Source: Plecoglossus altivelis
Lineage: Eukaryota; Chordata; Actinopteri; Osmeriformes; Plecoglossidae
NCBI GenBank assembly: GCA_036571765.1
Contig: BROE01000016.1
Coordinates: 15,276,384-15,340,383 of the forward strand
DNA: 64,000 nt
Reading direction: 5' to 3'
Shown: piece after piece, positions 12,701-21,200 of the stretch
Position numbering within the stretch: the first letter of the stretch is position 1
Layout of the letters: each line of letters opens with the position of its first letter
The notes under the pieces: generated by a model
The model's input: only the letters and a program-made list of their open reading frames with translations
What the model was told of the DNA's origin: nothing
The model's database searches: none
Translations under genes and position numbers: made by a program

Positions 12701-14353
12701 GGACAGCATGGCTGAGGGCGTCTAATGTTGAGTCCTGTAAAGCTGCAGGCATCACCTGCAGCATGAGAGGGTCACAGTTTAACTTTGTCTTGTTTGTGTG
12801 AGTGCTTCATGAATGCATCACCGTGTTTGTGTGAGTGCTTCATGAATGCTTTGTCTTGTTTGTGTGAGTGCTTCATGAATGCATCACCGTGTTTGTGTAA
12901 GTGCTTCATGAATGTGTCATCTTGTTTGTGTGAGTGCTTCATGAATGCTTCGTCTTGTTTGTGTGAGTGCTTCATGAACGCTTTGTCTTGTTTGTGTGAG
13001 TGCTTCATGAATGCATCACCGTGTTTGTGTGAGTGCTTCATGATTGCATCACCGTGTTTGTGTGAGTGCTTCATGAATGTGTCATCTTGTTTGTGTAAGT
13101 GCTTCACAATGTTGACTACATACCTCATTATCTACATCATTTACTGTGAAACGAAGACCAGGTGGTTTGGTTTCCAATGACTTCAGGCAGGGACTGTGTT
13201 CTGACTGCATGGTTTTCACTCAAGTTAAAGAATTATGGGTTCTGACATGAAAACATGAATACAAAATCACTATAGGCACAATAGCTGAGAATCCGTTTTG
13301 ACTCTGACTCTTTGGAACATCTTCGTCATTTCTGGTGATGTTGCTTCTAGCGGTTATGAAAAGGACATAAAAGAGGTTTAGTGATTGTAGCTTTGTCCTT
13401 CACCTGGTGCTTCCTTTATGTTTGTGTTTGTGGCAGCCGGCTCATAACGATAAGACTGCTCATCCAGACATGTCCAGTCTGATGAAAGAGATCACCAGGT
13501 CACGCAAGCAGCTCAAAGGTGAGGAGCTCTTCAGGGTGAAGGTTCAGGCTAGTCTGGTCCGGTCTGAACTGCTTTTGTCAGGTCTGGTGTGGTCTGGACT
13601 GGACTGGTCAGGTCTGGTCTGGTCTGGTCTGAACTGCTTTTGTCTGGTCTGGTGTGGTCTGGACTGGGCTTGTCCGGTCTGGACTGAACTGGCCTGATCT
13701 GATCCCCCATGTTCCTGAACATTCCTGTTGCAGCATGTGTTGAGTTTCTAAGCCCTCCCTCCCTTCCTCCGTCTGTCCAGACCTGAAGCTGCGTCAGTGT
13801 GTGGAGGGGCTGAGGGATCAGGAAGGAGCTCTGGGCTCCTGCAGGGCCGTCAGCAGCCACCAGAGGGCGGTGGAGCACCAGCACAACAGCAACAACAGCC
13901 GGCCCTCTCTGGAGGAGACCGTCTTGATCCTGGCGCGCAGGCTGAGAGACCGGCGAGAGGAACTCCATATTCCTGACAATGTCAAGGTACCGGAGCTTAC
14001 TGCCACACAGGTGGACACCATTGGGGAGGGGGCAGTGTGAAAGGTGTGGTGCGTCTCAGGTCTTTCCTGACTACGGCTGTGTGTGTCTGTGTGTGTGTGT
14101 GTGTCTGTGTGTGTGTGTGTCTGTCTGTGTGTGTGTCTGTCTGTGTGTGTGTGTGTCTGTCTGTCTGTCTGTGTGTGTGTTTCCAGGAGATGAACCAGGC
14201 TCAGATGGCTCTGGAGAAGATCAGCCTACAGAAGTGTCTGTTGTACTTTGAGAGCCTGCATGGACGACCGGTAAGAAGATCGTACTGCTGCATCTTCATC
14301 ATGGTCAAACATGGTGGTTAGTAGTAAAAATGACCATGTGGATTTCCTCCCAT

Positions 14354-14394
<41 letters not shown>

Positions 14395-14873
14395 GCGCAG
14401 AGCTCCAGACAGGAGCGAGCCCTGATGAAGCCTCTGTACGATCGTTACCGTCTGGTCAAACAGCTTCTGTGCACCACGTCCACAACACCGTTCATCTCCA
14501 CCATCGTGAGTCTCTCTCTCTCTCTGCTGCACTTACACGATCACACACACACCTCAACCCTCCAAAGCCCTGCTCACAGGCAGCTGTGTGTACCTGCAGG
14601 AGGAAGAGGAGGGTTCTGATGAGGGAGACTGTGTGAAGGCCAGCCTCCAGCCTCTTGCCCCGGGGCCACCGTGCGCTCCGGCGCCCCCGTGCCCGCCCTC
14701 GGACGACTCTCTGCGCGTGCCGTTCCAGGAGGTGTCCGACACGCCGCTGGTGTCCCCTCTGGAAGAGGTCAAAGGTCTTCAGGCTCCCAGCGTCACCGTA
14801 GCAACTCTCCATGAGGCACCAAGGTGAGTTGTGGGAGTTTTTATTATTAGAACTGCTGTTGTTTTTTTGTCAG

Positions 14874-14912
<39 letters not shown>

Positions 14913-15631
14913 GCACACAATCTCAGTGAGTGTGTATGTGTGTGTTGCGCCTCCTCTGGCCCCGCCCCTCTGCAGATGGGAGCTGCTAGAGCAGCTGAAA
15001 GCCACGCGGGCGGAGAAGAGGAGAGTCCGTCTACTGCTGCAGGACTTTGAGGAGCACTTTCACTCCCAGACGGGCCGGTGAGGGAAACACCCCGAGTCAT
15101 CACTGCCTTTCACTTTGCCTTTCATTTTTATTCATCTTTTAACAAACTGGAACATTTGGTTTTTCATAGTTTCAACATGTGAAAAACAAAAACATCCACA
15201 ATAAAGGCTCAACCTCCTTGGTCATCATAATGATAGAACAGCGAGATGGACACTCACTTAACGTCAACACATATAGAAGCAGAGGCCACGGCTCTGAACT
15301 GTACACATCTTTTGTTCTGTACATCTGGCTAATTTGTTGTTTTTTTTGTCAAAAGTAAAATACAATATGTTCCGAGTACAATACACAGTGTACAAAGCTA
15401 TATCTGAATAAGGCAACACAGGAACTAGACCAGTAATGGGAGCTGCTGCAGCAGCGGATGCAGTCAGAAATGTTAAAGTGTGTGTGTGTACATGTCGGTC
15501 TCTGTAGGAGTGCCCAGAAGGAGGACCGTGGACCAATGGCAGAGGAGTACTGCCAGTACAAAACCCTCAAAGGTAAGCTCCGCCTACTGGAAGCCCTGCT
15601 CAGTAAACAGGACACGCCCAAGACCTGCTGA
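389..15631 (+). CDS. fam13c: fam13c (FAM13 family, RhoGAP-containing), 3' part, 17 exons
   Basis: Spliced CDS; join 389-569, 2322-2511, 2842-2954, 7627-7771, 8072-8316, 9304-9355, 9805-9861, 11116-11305, 12059-12314, 12553-12694, 13437-13518, 13781-13986, 14187-14270, 14401-14505, 14600-14823, 14976-15077, 15508-15631. All introns are GT-AG and phases agree, giving 831 codons plus stop. The 5' end (start codon and first part of RhoGAP) lies outside the window. Domain order: C-terminal half of RhoGAP (NLATVFGP), a low-complexity linker with Gln and Pro-Gln repeats, the coiled-coil FAM13 block (RRKIRRFEERFEQE), the LYDRYRLVKQ motif, and the C-terminal coiled coil ending in LLSKQD. FAM13 proteins are poorly understood; FAM13A is linked to Rho and Wnt signalling. 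I chose fam13c over fam13a/b because SQRFNTDPDSAPSPP and the KQDTPKTC end resemble human FAM13C best, and phyhipl and bicc1 are neighbours. Human FAM13C is not known to have a RhoGAP domain, so fam13a is the main alternative. Confidence 0.88.
570..2321. other. fam13c intron after the RhoGAP exon
   Basis: Contains a (GA)n-poly-G tract at 826-863 and a long GA-rich tract at 1385-1503. No additional exon is needed by phase. Confidence 0.6.
2322..2511 (+). CDS. fam13c: fam13c exon: end of RhoGAP and Pro-rich tail
   Basis: Acceptor ctggctgcag, donor ctcag|gtaaga. The split His codon (CA+C) is completed exactly as in FAM13A, where FGP...FH is followed by an E-Q-x-(V/L)-C-N helix (here LEEQSVCNALLLHLL). 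The last third is a proline-rich stretch specific to this gene. Confidence 0.85.
2842..2954 (+). CDS. fam13c: fam13c exon: linker after RhoGAP
   Basis: Acceptor tcgctcctccag, donor cccag|gtacgg, 113 nt, enters in phase 0 and leaves two bases. It encodes a Ser/Thr-rich linker (GSSSTGHTWTLTNLP). Assigned by splice signals and phase fit rather than strong homology. Confidence 0.7.
5109..5712. repeat. Minisatellite in fam13c intron, 15 units of about 35-43 bp
   Basis: Units read ggctatgtgctgtgtgctct, caggtagggag, tgatgtcatca. Short and long variants alternate. 13 of the 15 contain exactly TGATGTCA. Confidence 0.95.
5811..5987. repeat. 31-bp tandem repeat, about 6 copies
   Basis: Units of agccagtatcacactgactg + cagctctctct, followed at 6015-6110 by a gagagagccagagag array. 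In a fam13c intron. Confidence 0.95.
6602..6732. repeat. (TG/CG)n microsatellite
   Basis: Mixed tgtg, gcgt and gtgc dinucleotide run of about 130 bp. Confidence 0.95.
7627..7771 (+). CDS. fam13c: fam13c exon: conserved linker helix
   Basis: Acceptor actccgcag, donor gaactg|gtgggt. Phase completes an AG|A arginine codon. DLLDLGCQSSVRRLVSDQ aligns by eye with the FAM13A segment beginning ELLERTIRSAVEQHL. Confidence 0.82.
8072..8316 (+). CDS. fam13c: fam13c exon: Gln-rich tandem-repeat exon
   Basis: Acceptor ctgttctttag, donor gagag|gtgagg, 245 nt, phase 0 in and two bases out, which fits both neighbours. Codons are dominated by CAG, GAC, GCC and ACC-CCC, giving repeated QAQTPQDQ-like units. 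The DNA from about 8110 to 8300 is a short-unit minisatellite that is also open on the other strand. The repeat makes homology uninformative, so the call rests on splice sites and frame. Confidence 0.68.
8110..8300 (+). repeat. fam13c: Coding minisatellite in fam13c (Gln-rich)
   Basis: Short units built from caggcccagaccc, caggaccag and accccccag, all multiples of 3 so that frame is kept. Lies inside the exon at 8072-8316. Confidence 0.9.
8670..8975. repeat. Minisatellite, about 28-31 bp, around 11 copies
   Basis: Units of ggtgcctccctggacaaggc followed by ccc(c)tctct, with variable C-run length. In a fam13c intron. Confidence 0.95.
9304..9355 (+). CDS. fam13c: fam13c small exon (acidic)
   Basis: 52-nt exon between acceptor gtgtttgcag and donor gagaag|gtaaaa. 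It completes AG|A and encodes VTCECLEEEEKFTDAEK, ending in phase 0. FAM13 proteins have acidic linker segments here. Confidence 0.65.
9805..9861 (+). CDS. fam13c: fam13c small exon (Gly/Glu-rich)
   Basis: 57-nt exon after ctctgcctag and before gatgat|gtgagt. Encodes ERGGGGRGEEDGHSLCCDD, 19 codons, phase 0 at both ends. It could be skipped without a frameshift. Supported by splice sites and phase only. Confidence 0.55.
10345..10575. repeat. Compound (CA)n repeat
   Basis: CA runs separated by agagcat, agagca or agtgca steps. In a fam13c intron; just before it, 10190-10263 carries agcccctcctc and agcccaaccc repeats. Confidence 0.95.
10817..10909. repeat. Tandem duplication, about 44 bp x 2
   Basis: Two adjacent near-identical copies of agacctgaggagggagagaa plus gctctgagccaagctccag. 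Confidence 0.9.
11116..11305 (+). CDS. fam13c: fam13c exon: SLKQQALE block
   Basis: Acceptor cttctgtttccag, donor acacag|gtaaga. Encodes SPSLKQQALETEVGPLPLDD followed by a proline-rich stretch. Ends with one leftover G. The GA/CT-rich tract after the donor is intronic. Confidence 0.82.
11322..11577. repeat. CT-rich low-complexity array
   Basis: tcctcctctctcc and tctccctctcc units directly after the donor of the fam13c exon at 11116-11305. Open in several frames on both strands, but not coding. Confidence 0.9.
11895..11966. repeat. 20-bp tandem repeat, 3-4 copies
   Basis: ctctctgttgtaactgtctt repeated perfectly three times, with a partial fourth. Confidence 0.9.
12059..12314 (+). CDS. fam13c: fam13c exon: Pro-Gln repeat and SQRFN motif
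   Basis: Acceptor ttttcactccag, donor caggat|gtaagc. After EISPVQHLSTSTSEG comes a PQ dipeptide run from a 6/12-bp coding repeat (about 12115-12170), then LSLSQRFNTDPDSAPSPP. That last motif closely matches human FAM13C (SQSQRFNLDPESAPSPP) and is a main reason for the paralogue call. Confidence 0.92.
12553..12694 (+). CDS. fam13c: fam13c exon: conserved coiled coil
   Basis: Acceptor gttgtgtccag, donor tacagg|gtgaga. Encodes LNRHIHQLRRKIRRFEERFE and QERHYR, the hallmark FAM13 helix (human FAM13C: KRKIRKFEEKFEQEKKYR). Confidence 0.95.
12785..13112. repeat. 33-bp minisatellite, about 10 copies
   Basis: Units of tgtttgtgtgagtgcttcat followed by gaatg and a variable catcaccg, ctttgtct or tgtcatct. 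Unit length divisible by 3 keeps frames open on both strands; it lies in an intron. Confidence 0.95.
13437..13518 (+). CDS. fam13c: fam13c exon: PAHNDKTAHPDM block
   Basis: Acceptor tttgtggcag, donor ctcaaag|gtgagg. Encodes PAHNDKTAHPDMSSLMKEI and SRKQLK, matching the family's P-S-H-x-D-K...N-P-E-V segment right after the coiled coil. Confidence 0.94.
13545..13700. repeat. GGTCTGGTCTGGACTG-type repeat
   Basis: Irregular 5-bp (ggtct) and longer units in the fam13c intron after the exon ending at 13518. Confidence 0.9.
13781..13986 (+). CDS. fam13c: fam13c exon: SLEET block
   Basis: Acceptor cgtctgtccag, donor gtcaag|gtaccg. Begins DLKLRQCVEGLRDQEG. After an Asn/Gln/His-rich piece it has PSLEETVLILARRLRDRREE, matching the SLEETL...RL(Q/K)EKR helix of FAM13A/B. 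Confidence 0.92.
14078..14184. repeat. (TG/TCTG)n repeat abutting an acceptor
   Basis: TG and TCTG units run directly into the acceptor gtttccag of the exon at 14187, forming its upstream tract. Similar TG runs precede the exon at 14401 and CA runs lie before the exon at 14976. Confidence 0.9.
14187..14270 (+). CDS. fam13c: fam13c exon: LLYFESLHGRP block
   Basis: Acceptor gtgtttccag, donor gaccg|gtaaga, 84 nt, phase 0 at both ends. Encodes EMNQAQMALEKISLQKCLL then YFESLHGRP, clearly homologous to FAM13A/B (LQK.LLYYESxHGRPV). As I recall it, canonical human FAM13C lacks this segment. Confidence 0.94.
14401..14505 (+). CDS. fam13c: fam13c exon: LYDRYRLVKQ block
   Basis: Acceptor gtgtgcgcag, donor ccatc|gtgagt. 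Encodes ALMKPLYDRYRLVKQLL, one of the most conserved FAM13 motifs. Confidence 0.96.
14600..14823 (+). CDS. fam13c: fam13c exon: acidic/Pro-rich linker
   Basis: Acceptor tacctgcag, donor ccaag|gtgagt. Starts EEEEGSDEG (human IQEEEDSDED), has a Pro/Ala/Cys-rich centre and ends VATLHEAPR, which corresponds to the family's (M)SNLHEA motif. Confidence 0.92.
14976..15077 (+). CDS. fam13c: fam13c exon: C-terminal coiled coil
   Basis: Acceptor cccctctgcag, donor gggccg|gtgagg. Encodes WELLEQLKATRAEKRRVRLL and DFEEHFHSQTGR, matching the conserved LL.(H/Q)L...EKKRIR..L.(D/E)FE..F..Q.GR helix. Confidence 0.95.
15508..15631 (+). CDS. fam13c: fam13c terminal exon
   Basis: Acceptor ggtctctgtag; completes CG|G. 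Encodes SAQKEDRGPMAEEYCQYK and LKGKLRLLEALLSKQD, ending TPKTC then TGA at 15629-15631. The end is close to human FAM13C (LISKQDVAKTI). A perfect-looking donor (aaag|gtaagc at 15573) inside the exon is not used in this model, because the conserved protein continues through it. Confidence 0.95.
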
Positions 15632-16450
15632 GTCACCATCGCTCACTGGGACTTTTATTCTGAAAGGAGTTTTTTTTTATGTCAGCACTTCAGGACTTTT
15701 ATTTTTCAGAGCGTTTATAATTAAAAGTGAGAATTGGTGGTACTTCTCGTGTCATGCCATGCTTATGTCGATGCACTTTAAATGGTTTGACCTCCACTCT
15801 TGTGGAGATGGATGGCAAAATGAGATCGTTTCAATGTTTGTGAACAACTTGGTTGTCTTGGTGACTTAATATAAAATCTCGTTGTCATGAACCTAATGTA
15901 GCAAATGTACAAGCCGTCATTCCAAGAAAAAAATAAAATAACGGATATTATAACAGTTGGTGTTAGATACATGTTAGCGATTTAAATGCTCTATATATGG
16001 CACTTTGTTTGTTTTCCTCCTGCAAAAATACAGTTGTCACTATAGAACAGCTACGTGGTTGAAGCTATAACGGTGCGCTATGATGAGTGCTGACTTAGCA
16101 AGAGGGAAACGTCACCCAAATATTCCGACAATCCTTTAGACAATGTTAGTGAGGGTCAATCCGTGTTCGTCCTACATTGTGCTATGATATGTAATAGTAG
16201 TCTCATAGTTGATATGAATTGTGACCATTCAAGTTATACATTACCCTTGGAAAAAGAATAGTTGTACATGTTAGCATAGTAGTGCAAGTTCTTTCTGCTG
16301 TTAAATCTGGAGGTTTTTTCTCTTTGCTAGAAAACCCCGTTTCCCGCTTCCATTAATGCCATTCTTTACTATGATCAAAGCTTTTGACATTGTGCACTTC
16401 TGGTTTCTATTTTTTATATATCAATAAAAAATAAATATTTTTTCACATTT
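15632..16450 (+). other. fam13c: fam13c 3'UTR (putative)
   Basis: AT-rich sequence after the stop. Overlapping AATAAA signals lie at 16423-16428 and 16430-16435, with further AATAAA at 15932-15937 and 16490-16499. The cluster at 16423-16435 followed by a T-run is the likeliest end. Confidence 0.55.
16423..16435 (+). terminator. fam13c polyadenylation signals
   Basis: Two overlapping AATAAA hexamers about 790 bp after the fam13c stop, followed by a T-rich stretch from 16438. Confidence 0.6.
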
Positions 16451-17639
16451 ACTCTGCTAAACACAGTTTCTGGTTTTTCTTTCAGCTAGAATAAATAAAA
16501 CGGTAGCCATGGTCGGTAGAGGTACTAATAGTCGATCAAAATCATGCTGCACAGAATTGCATCATGCTTTTAAAGGTTACCGAAGTGCTTCGACTTCCAA
16601 GTTCAGACAGAGGCTGTTGCATTAGTATAGTGATTCTACAGCAGGGTTCGTCCGGGTTTTTGCGTTACCTTTGGCATTAGGATGACGATGCTGCAGGCAG
16701 TACCAGGCTCTATCACTACTCACATCTGGAACAAAACACTGAAACACTCAGGTCAGACCATAGAACACAAAGCACACAACCGAGAGAAGAACAGGTACAA
16801 CGGAGAATCGGTCAAATTAGAACGAAAAATATATATATATTTGAGGAAAAACCAGAAAAAGAAAGGAGGAGATACGCGATGGATAGCTGCGGGGTTTGTT
16901 AAAATTGTTAAAGGGTTCATCTATCAACCGGTGCTGGTTAATAGGGATGGAATGCTAGAAAAAACAGGCAGCGACGAATGGTTTGCTAGCGGGTAAGGAA
17001 GGATGGTTTGCTAGCGGGTAAGGAAGGATGGTTTGCTAGCGGGTAAGGAAGGATGGTTTGCTAGCGGGTAAGGAAGGATGGTTTGTTAGCGGGTAAGGAA
17101 GGATGGTTTGCTAGCGGGTAAGGAAGGATGGTTTGTTAGCGGGTAAGGAAGGATGGTTTGCTAGCGGGCAAGGAAGGATGGTTTGCTAGCGGAAAACGGA
17201 TGGCCAACTAACAGGCAGCGATGAATGGTTTGCTAGCGGGAACAGATAGCGAGTTAGCGGGAAGGGGTGGATGGTTTGCTAGCCGGAACAGATAGTCGGC
17301 TAACTAGTTCACAGGGACGGCGGGATGCATGTAGGGCTTGTTAGGGTCCCACGCCACATCTCTGGCGCTGGCTCAGATTCTTTTGACGAGGCGGTTGGAT
17401 AGTTGGAGAGCTCCACTCAGTAGATGGTGATACTCTCAGACAGACCGGTGGGATGAATGTGTGCGTGCGAGTGTGAGCACTTAACACTTTTTCTCCAAGG
17501 AGGATGCATCGCAGAGAGATATGTATTGTTTAGATTTGATGTGTGTGTTAAGTCTTTTTGGCGTGTCTACGTATGTGTGTGTGTTTGTGGGGGGGGGGGG
17601 GTGTCATACCATAGTATGTTTGTAGTAGGTACTTAGACC

Positions 17640-17672
<33 letters not shown>

Positions 17673-17718
17673 ACGTGGGGTGGTTCCAAAGTCTTCCAGG
17701 CCTGGGCCTCTAGCAGAC
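16451..17718. other. Tail-to-tail intergenic region between fam13c and phyhipl
   Basis: Holds a 25-bp tandem repeat (about 16980-17195), a looser continuation to about 17300, a poly-G tract at 17587-17599 and a (TG)n tract at 17648-17671. I see no credible coding exon. The phyhipl 3'UTR must occupy at least the right part. Confidence 0.6.
16980..17195. repeat. 25-bp tandem repeat, about 8 copies
   Basis: Units of the form gggtaaggaaggatggttt + gctagc, nearly identical, with occasional c/t and a/c changes. Degenerate continuation to 17300 still shows the ggtttgctagc core. Confidence 0.95.
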
Positions 17719-18262
17719 CTAGCGCCCCACGCTGATGTTGCACGTCTTGCAGCTGGGGTCTTTCTTGGCGTTGAAGGTGGACAAGCTCATCAGCTGATGC
17801 CCGCTGATCTCAGCCACGCTGCCCTGCGCCAGGTCCAGGGGCTCCGTGTAGATCACCTCCAGAATCACGTCCTGGGCGTGGTGGAACACCAGCCCTGCAC
17901 CCTCCCCCTCTTCCCGGGTGCACGTTAGGAAGCGGTTGTTGGTGATGTCCAGCGCCGAGAGCCTCTGCTTACAGAAGTCGTCCCCAGGGGAGCCTTGTGG
18001 GGCCAGAACCAGGATGACGTAGTGGTAGGCTGTGTACATGCAGTAGAAGTCCCCAAAGTAGAGGTTGGTGTTGGGGTTGAAGAGGACCTCGGCCTGCACC
18101 TGGAAGCGCATGCGGCCGTAGGGGGAGTCCTGGGGGGGCTTGCCCGTGTTGAACTCAGTGTTGCAGCTGAAGAAGATGCCCTCCAGCTTACCGCTGATGG
18201 GAGAGCCATGGCTGCCGCTGTTGTCTTTCACAGCAGGCAGCATGCGGTTGTTCTGCAGCTCT
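17719..18262 (-). CDS. phyhipl: phyhipl exon 5 (terminal): conserved C-terminal domain
   Basis: Acceptor cttctttgcag; stop TAG at 17721-17719. Encodes about 180 residues including FFSCNTEFNTGKPPQDSPYG, NPNTNLYFGDFYCMYTAYHY and SCKTCNISVGR. A short Glu/Gly expansion (REEGEGAG) replaces the shorter human loop before the HHAQDVILEVIYT strand. Confidence 0.97.
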
Positions 18263-21200
18263 CTGCAAAGAAGACACACAGAACCATCTACAAACGAGGC
18301 TTCGGTTTACACCAGTCAACCTGTTGATACTTTTCTGTTTAGATATTGGAATGTATACGTTTATGGTAATGTTTTACTTCTTGGCATTAGGGGAATGCCT
18401 TTTTTTATCGACATGGTTAAGACGCAAAACGGAATAGGTCTGATTTATTAAAATATTATGAATATAAATCTGGTTTGGCCAAACTACAATTTTGGGGCAA
18501 TAAGATAAACATGCATGTTAGGTACAAAGGAACTCAGGGGAAAGACTGTTTTTGGTTTCTCCAGGTTGCATATATGAACAGAAAAACATTGGAAGTACAC
18601 GGTTTTTTCCAGGGAAGGAAACTGCCATTCACTTCAACTGTTAAACAGGTCTGGGCTCTGCAGCTTCAAATATCAGAGTAATTACACTTCTTCCACTTTA
18701 AAGGTTGTCATTATAATCATAATTGTCCTTTTGTTATGGTAATTATGCAATTACTCCGATCCCACCCAGGTCATCTCTACAGAGGCTATCCCATAGCCCG
18801 CCACAAGGTGGGGCGGTTTTGTCAACCGTCATAAACAACTTCTAAATAGATAGGATGTAGCTCAATGAATGATAAAGAAATGGACATTAAATCACATTCA
18901 TCCACCTAAACGTGAGACTAAAAGAAAAAGAGATTCTGATCAAATAAAGAGAATGCACAACCCTCATGAATAGAGAAATAAAAAGCTACTTAGGCAGACA
19001 TACCTGCAATAAGCAAAGTAACACAAGAGGTCCAAATACAGATCACCTTTCAACATGGCCGTGTCTACTCTGCATAGCTGCAAGAGGTCAGAGGTCAGAC
19101 ATGGTGTGGCTGCATGTGTGAGCCTTACCTGGCCTGGTCAAAGTACTCTTTGTTCTGGTTCCTGTAGAAGACAGAGAAACGCAGCATCCTGCCAGCGATG
19201 ACCTCTGCCTTCTCCAGCAGCTGGGTCAGATGCACCGAGGAGTAGTCTGCAAATGGGGAACACAACACGGTAACGCTAAGACACCCAGGGGAAATCTCAC
19301 CACGCCGCACTCTGTAAGTCAGCAGCAAGACCCACCGTCTAGACACCAACAGTGTGGCTCATTAAGTAACCCCTCCTGAAGCTAATGGCCAAGTGCCCTC
19401 CGGCTTTCGGACACATTACCTCCAGCCTTGCTTCTCCCCCTGTGCTCTCCAACAACCCCCCCCCTGCGCTCTTCAACAACCCCCCCTGCCCTCTCCAACA
19501 CCCCCCCTGCCCCCCAGCCATGTAACAGCAACTGGATCTTGCTCAGCCTTTTCACTGCATCTCCCATCCCTGCCTCGCTCTGCTCATTACAGACCCTTCC
19601 ATTTAGCACCTCTCTCTCTGCCTTGACCTGGCCTGCTCCTGCCCCTACCCTGCCTCCGTCCTGCCCCCTCCCTTCCCTGCCCTGCCCCCCCTCACCTGCG
19701 GTGCAGAATTCGATGATCTCGCTCCACTCGGACACGGCGTAGTCGCCGTCGGCCTGTTTACACGCCGTCTGGACCGCCACCGTGTACTCCGTACGTGGGC
19801 TGAGGAACCAATGACCTCGCACCGTCATGGGGAGAGGCACCGCCTTCGCTACCAACTTGGTGGGGACATCCTGGAGGGGAGGGAGAGGGAGGGAGGGAGG
19901 GAGGCAGGGAAGGAGGGAGAGGGTGAGAGGGAGGGAGGCAGGGAAGGAGGGAGAGGGGAGGCCAGGGGAGGGAGGGAGAGCGTGCAGTGAGTGGGAGAGA
20001 GTGTTGATGAGAGATAACACATCACATCCAGCACACATGCTTTCCATCCACACATGAACACATCAGAGACAAAACACCAGCCTACGAGCTTTCAGCTACA
20101 CAAGACATCATATTCACCCTCACATCCCCCTACGTTAATCTGTTCCAAATCACCAGTTGTTCAAAAGTCTACAGCATTAAGCTTCTTTCTTTTCTTCATC
20201 CAGCGCAGTTTTAACATCCCTGCGCGGCAGTAAGACATCTCACCTCACACAGAGAAAGAAAACATCCCATTTAAAAACCTTAGACCCACCAGATCCTCTG
20301 GACGAGATTGGAAGAGCGGAGTTGTGAAACTCGTATAATATGTGTAAGGATAAACCCATCCAACCCATTAGGTTAACGTTTGAAAGAGCTTCAACCGCAA
20401 ATTGCTTGTGGAAAGTTGATTGTTTTCCCGGAGCAGTGGTAGCTTGTATGCCAGGCAGTTTGAGTGTGCATGTGTGGTTTGTGTGTTTATTATTATTAGT
20501 ACTCAGGTTCTGGAATGGTTGTCTTAGGCTGTGTGGAAGCATTTGTTCCAGGAAGGAGGAGAAGGTTACGGTGTGTTTATACTAGGTGATGTTTGGAGTC
20601 AAGCTGTCACCAGACAGGCACACAGGCTGCTGTTCTTGTTTTCTGGTGTTGTGCGCATAAAATGGCCTTCAGGGTGACTTAGCAACTAATTTAGGCAGTT
20701 GCCTGAACATCTTTAATTTGCTTAATGGATTCCTGAGACGCTACTCTGCAGATACAGAGAGAAATAGGATGGCTTCGGAGATGGTAAAAGTACACACGTC
20801 CTTCACTCAAGTACAGATACTCACGTTGAAGAAGACATACTACCTAGAACTACTACCCGTTGGCCCTCACATCATATGAATCATAAAAGCCACAGTAGAT
20901 ATGCTGCACATTCACCTGAAATCCTTTGACACATTTTAAAATGTCTCCCTCATATAACTCCCTCTAGACCAGTGTAACAACAAATACTGACACTGGAAAA
21001 ATCTACTGAAGTACAAATACTTTTGTTACTTCCCATCTCTGTTGAGCCCGGAGTTGAAGCGTTTCTGCACGGTTAGTTCACCTTATGTTTGAACTTGTTG
21101 GAGCTCTTGTTCTCCTTCTTGTTGAGGTCGATGAAGTAGTGGCTGATGCGTTCCTTCACGCGAGGCTCCATGTCCCAGCAGATCTTGAAGGAGTCGCAGG

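Noticed and set aside
15571..15579. Strong donor-like aaag|gtaagc inside the last fam13c exon
   Set aside because: The conserved protein (KGKLRLLEALLSKQD) continues straight through it to the stop codon.
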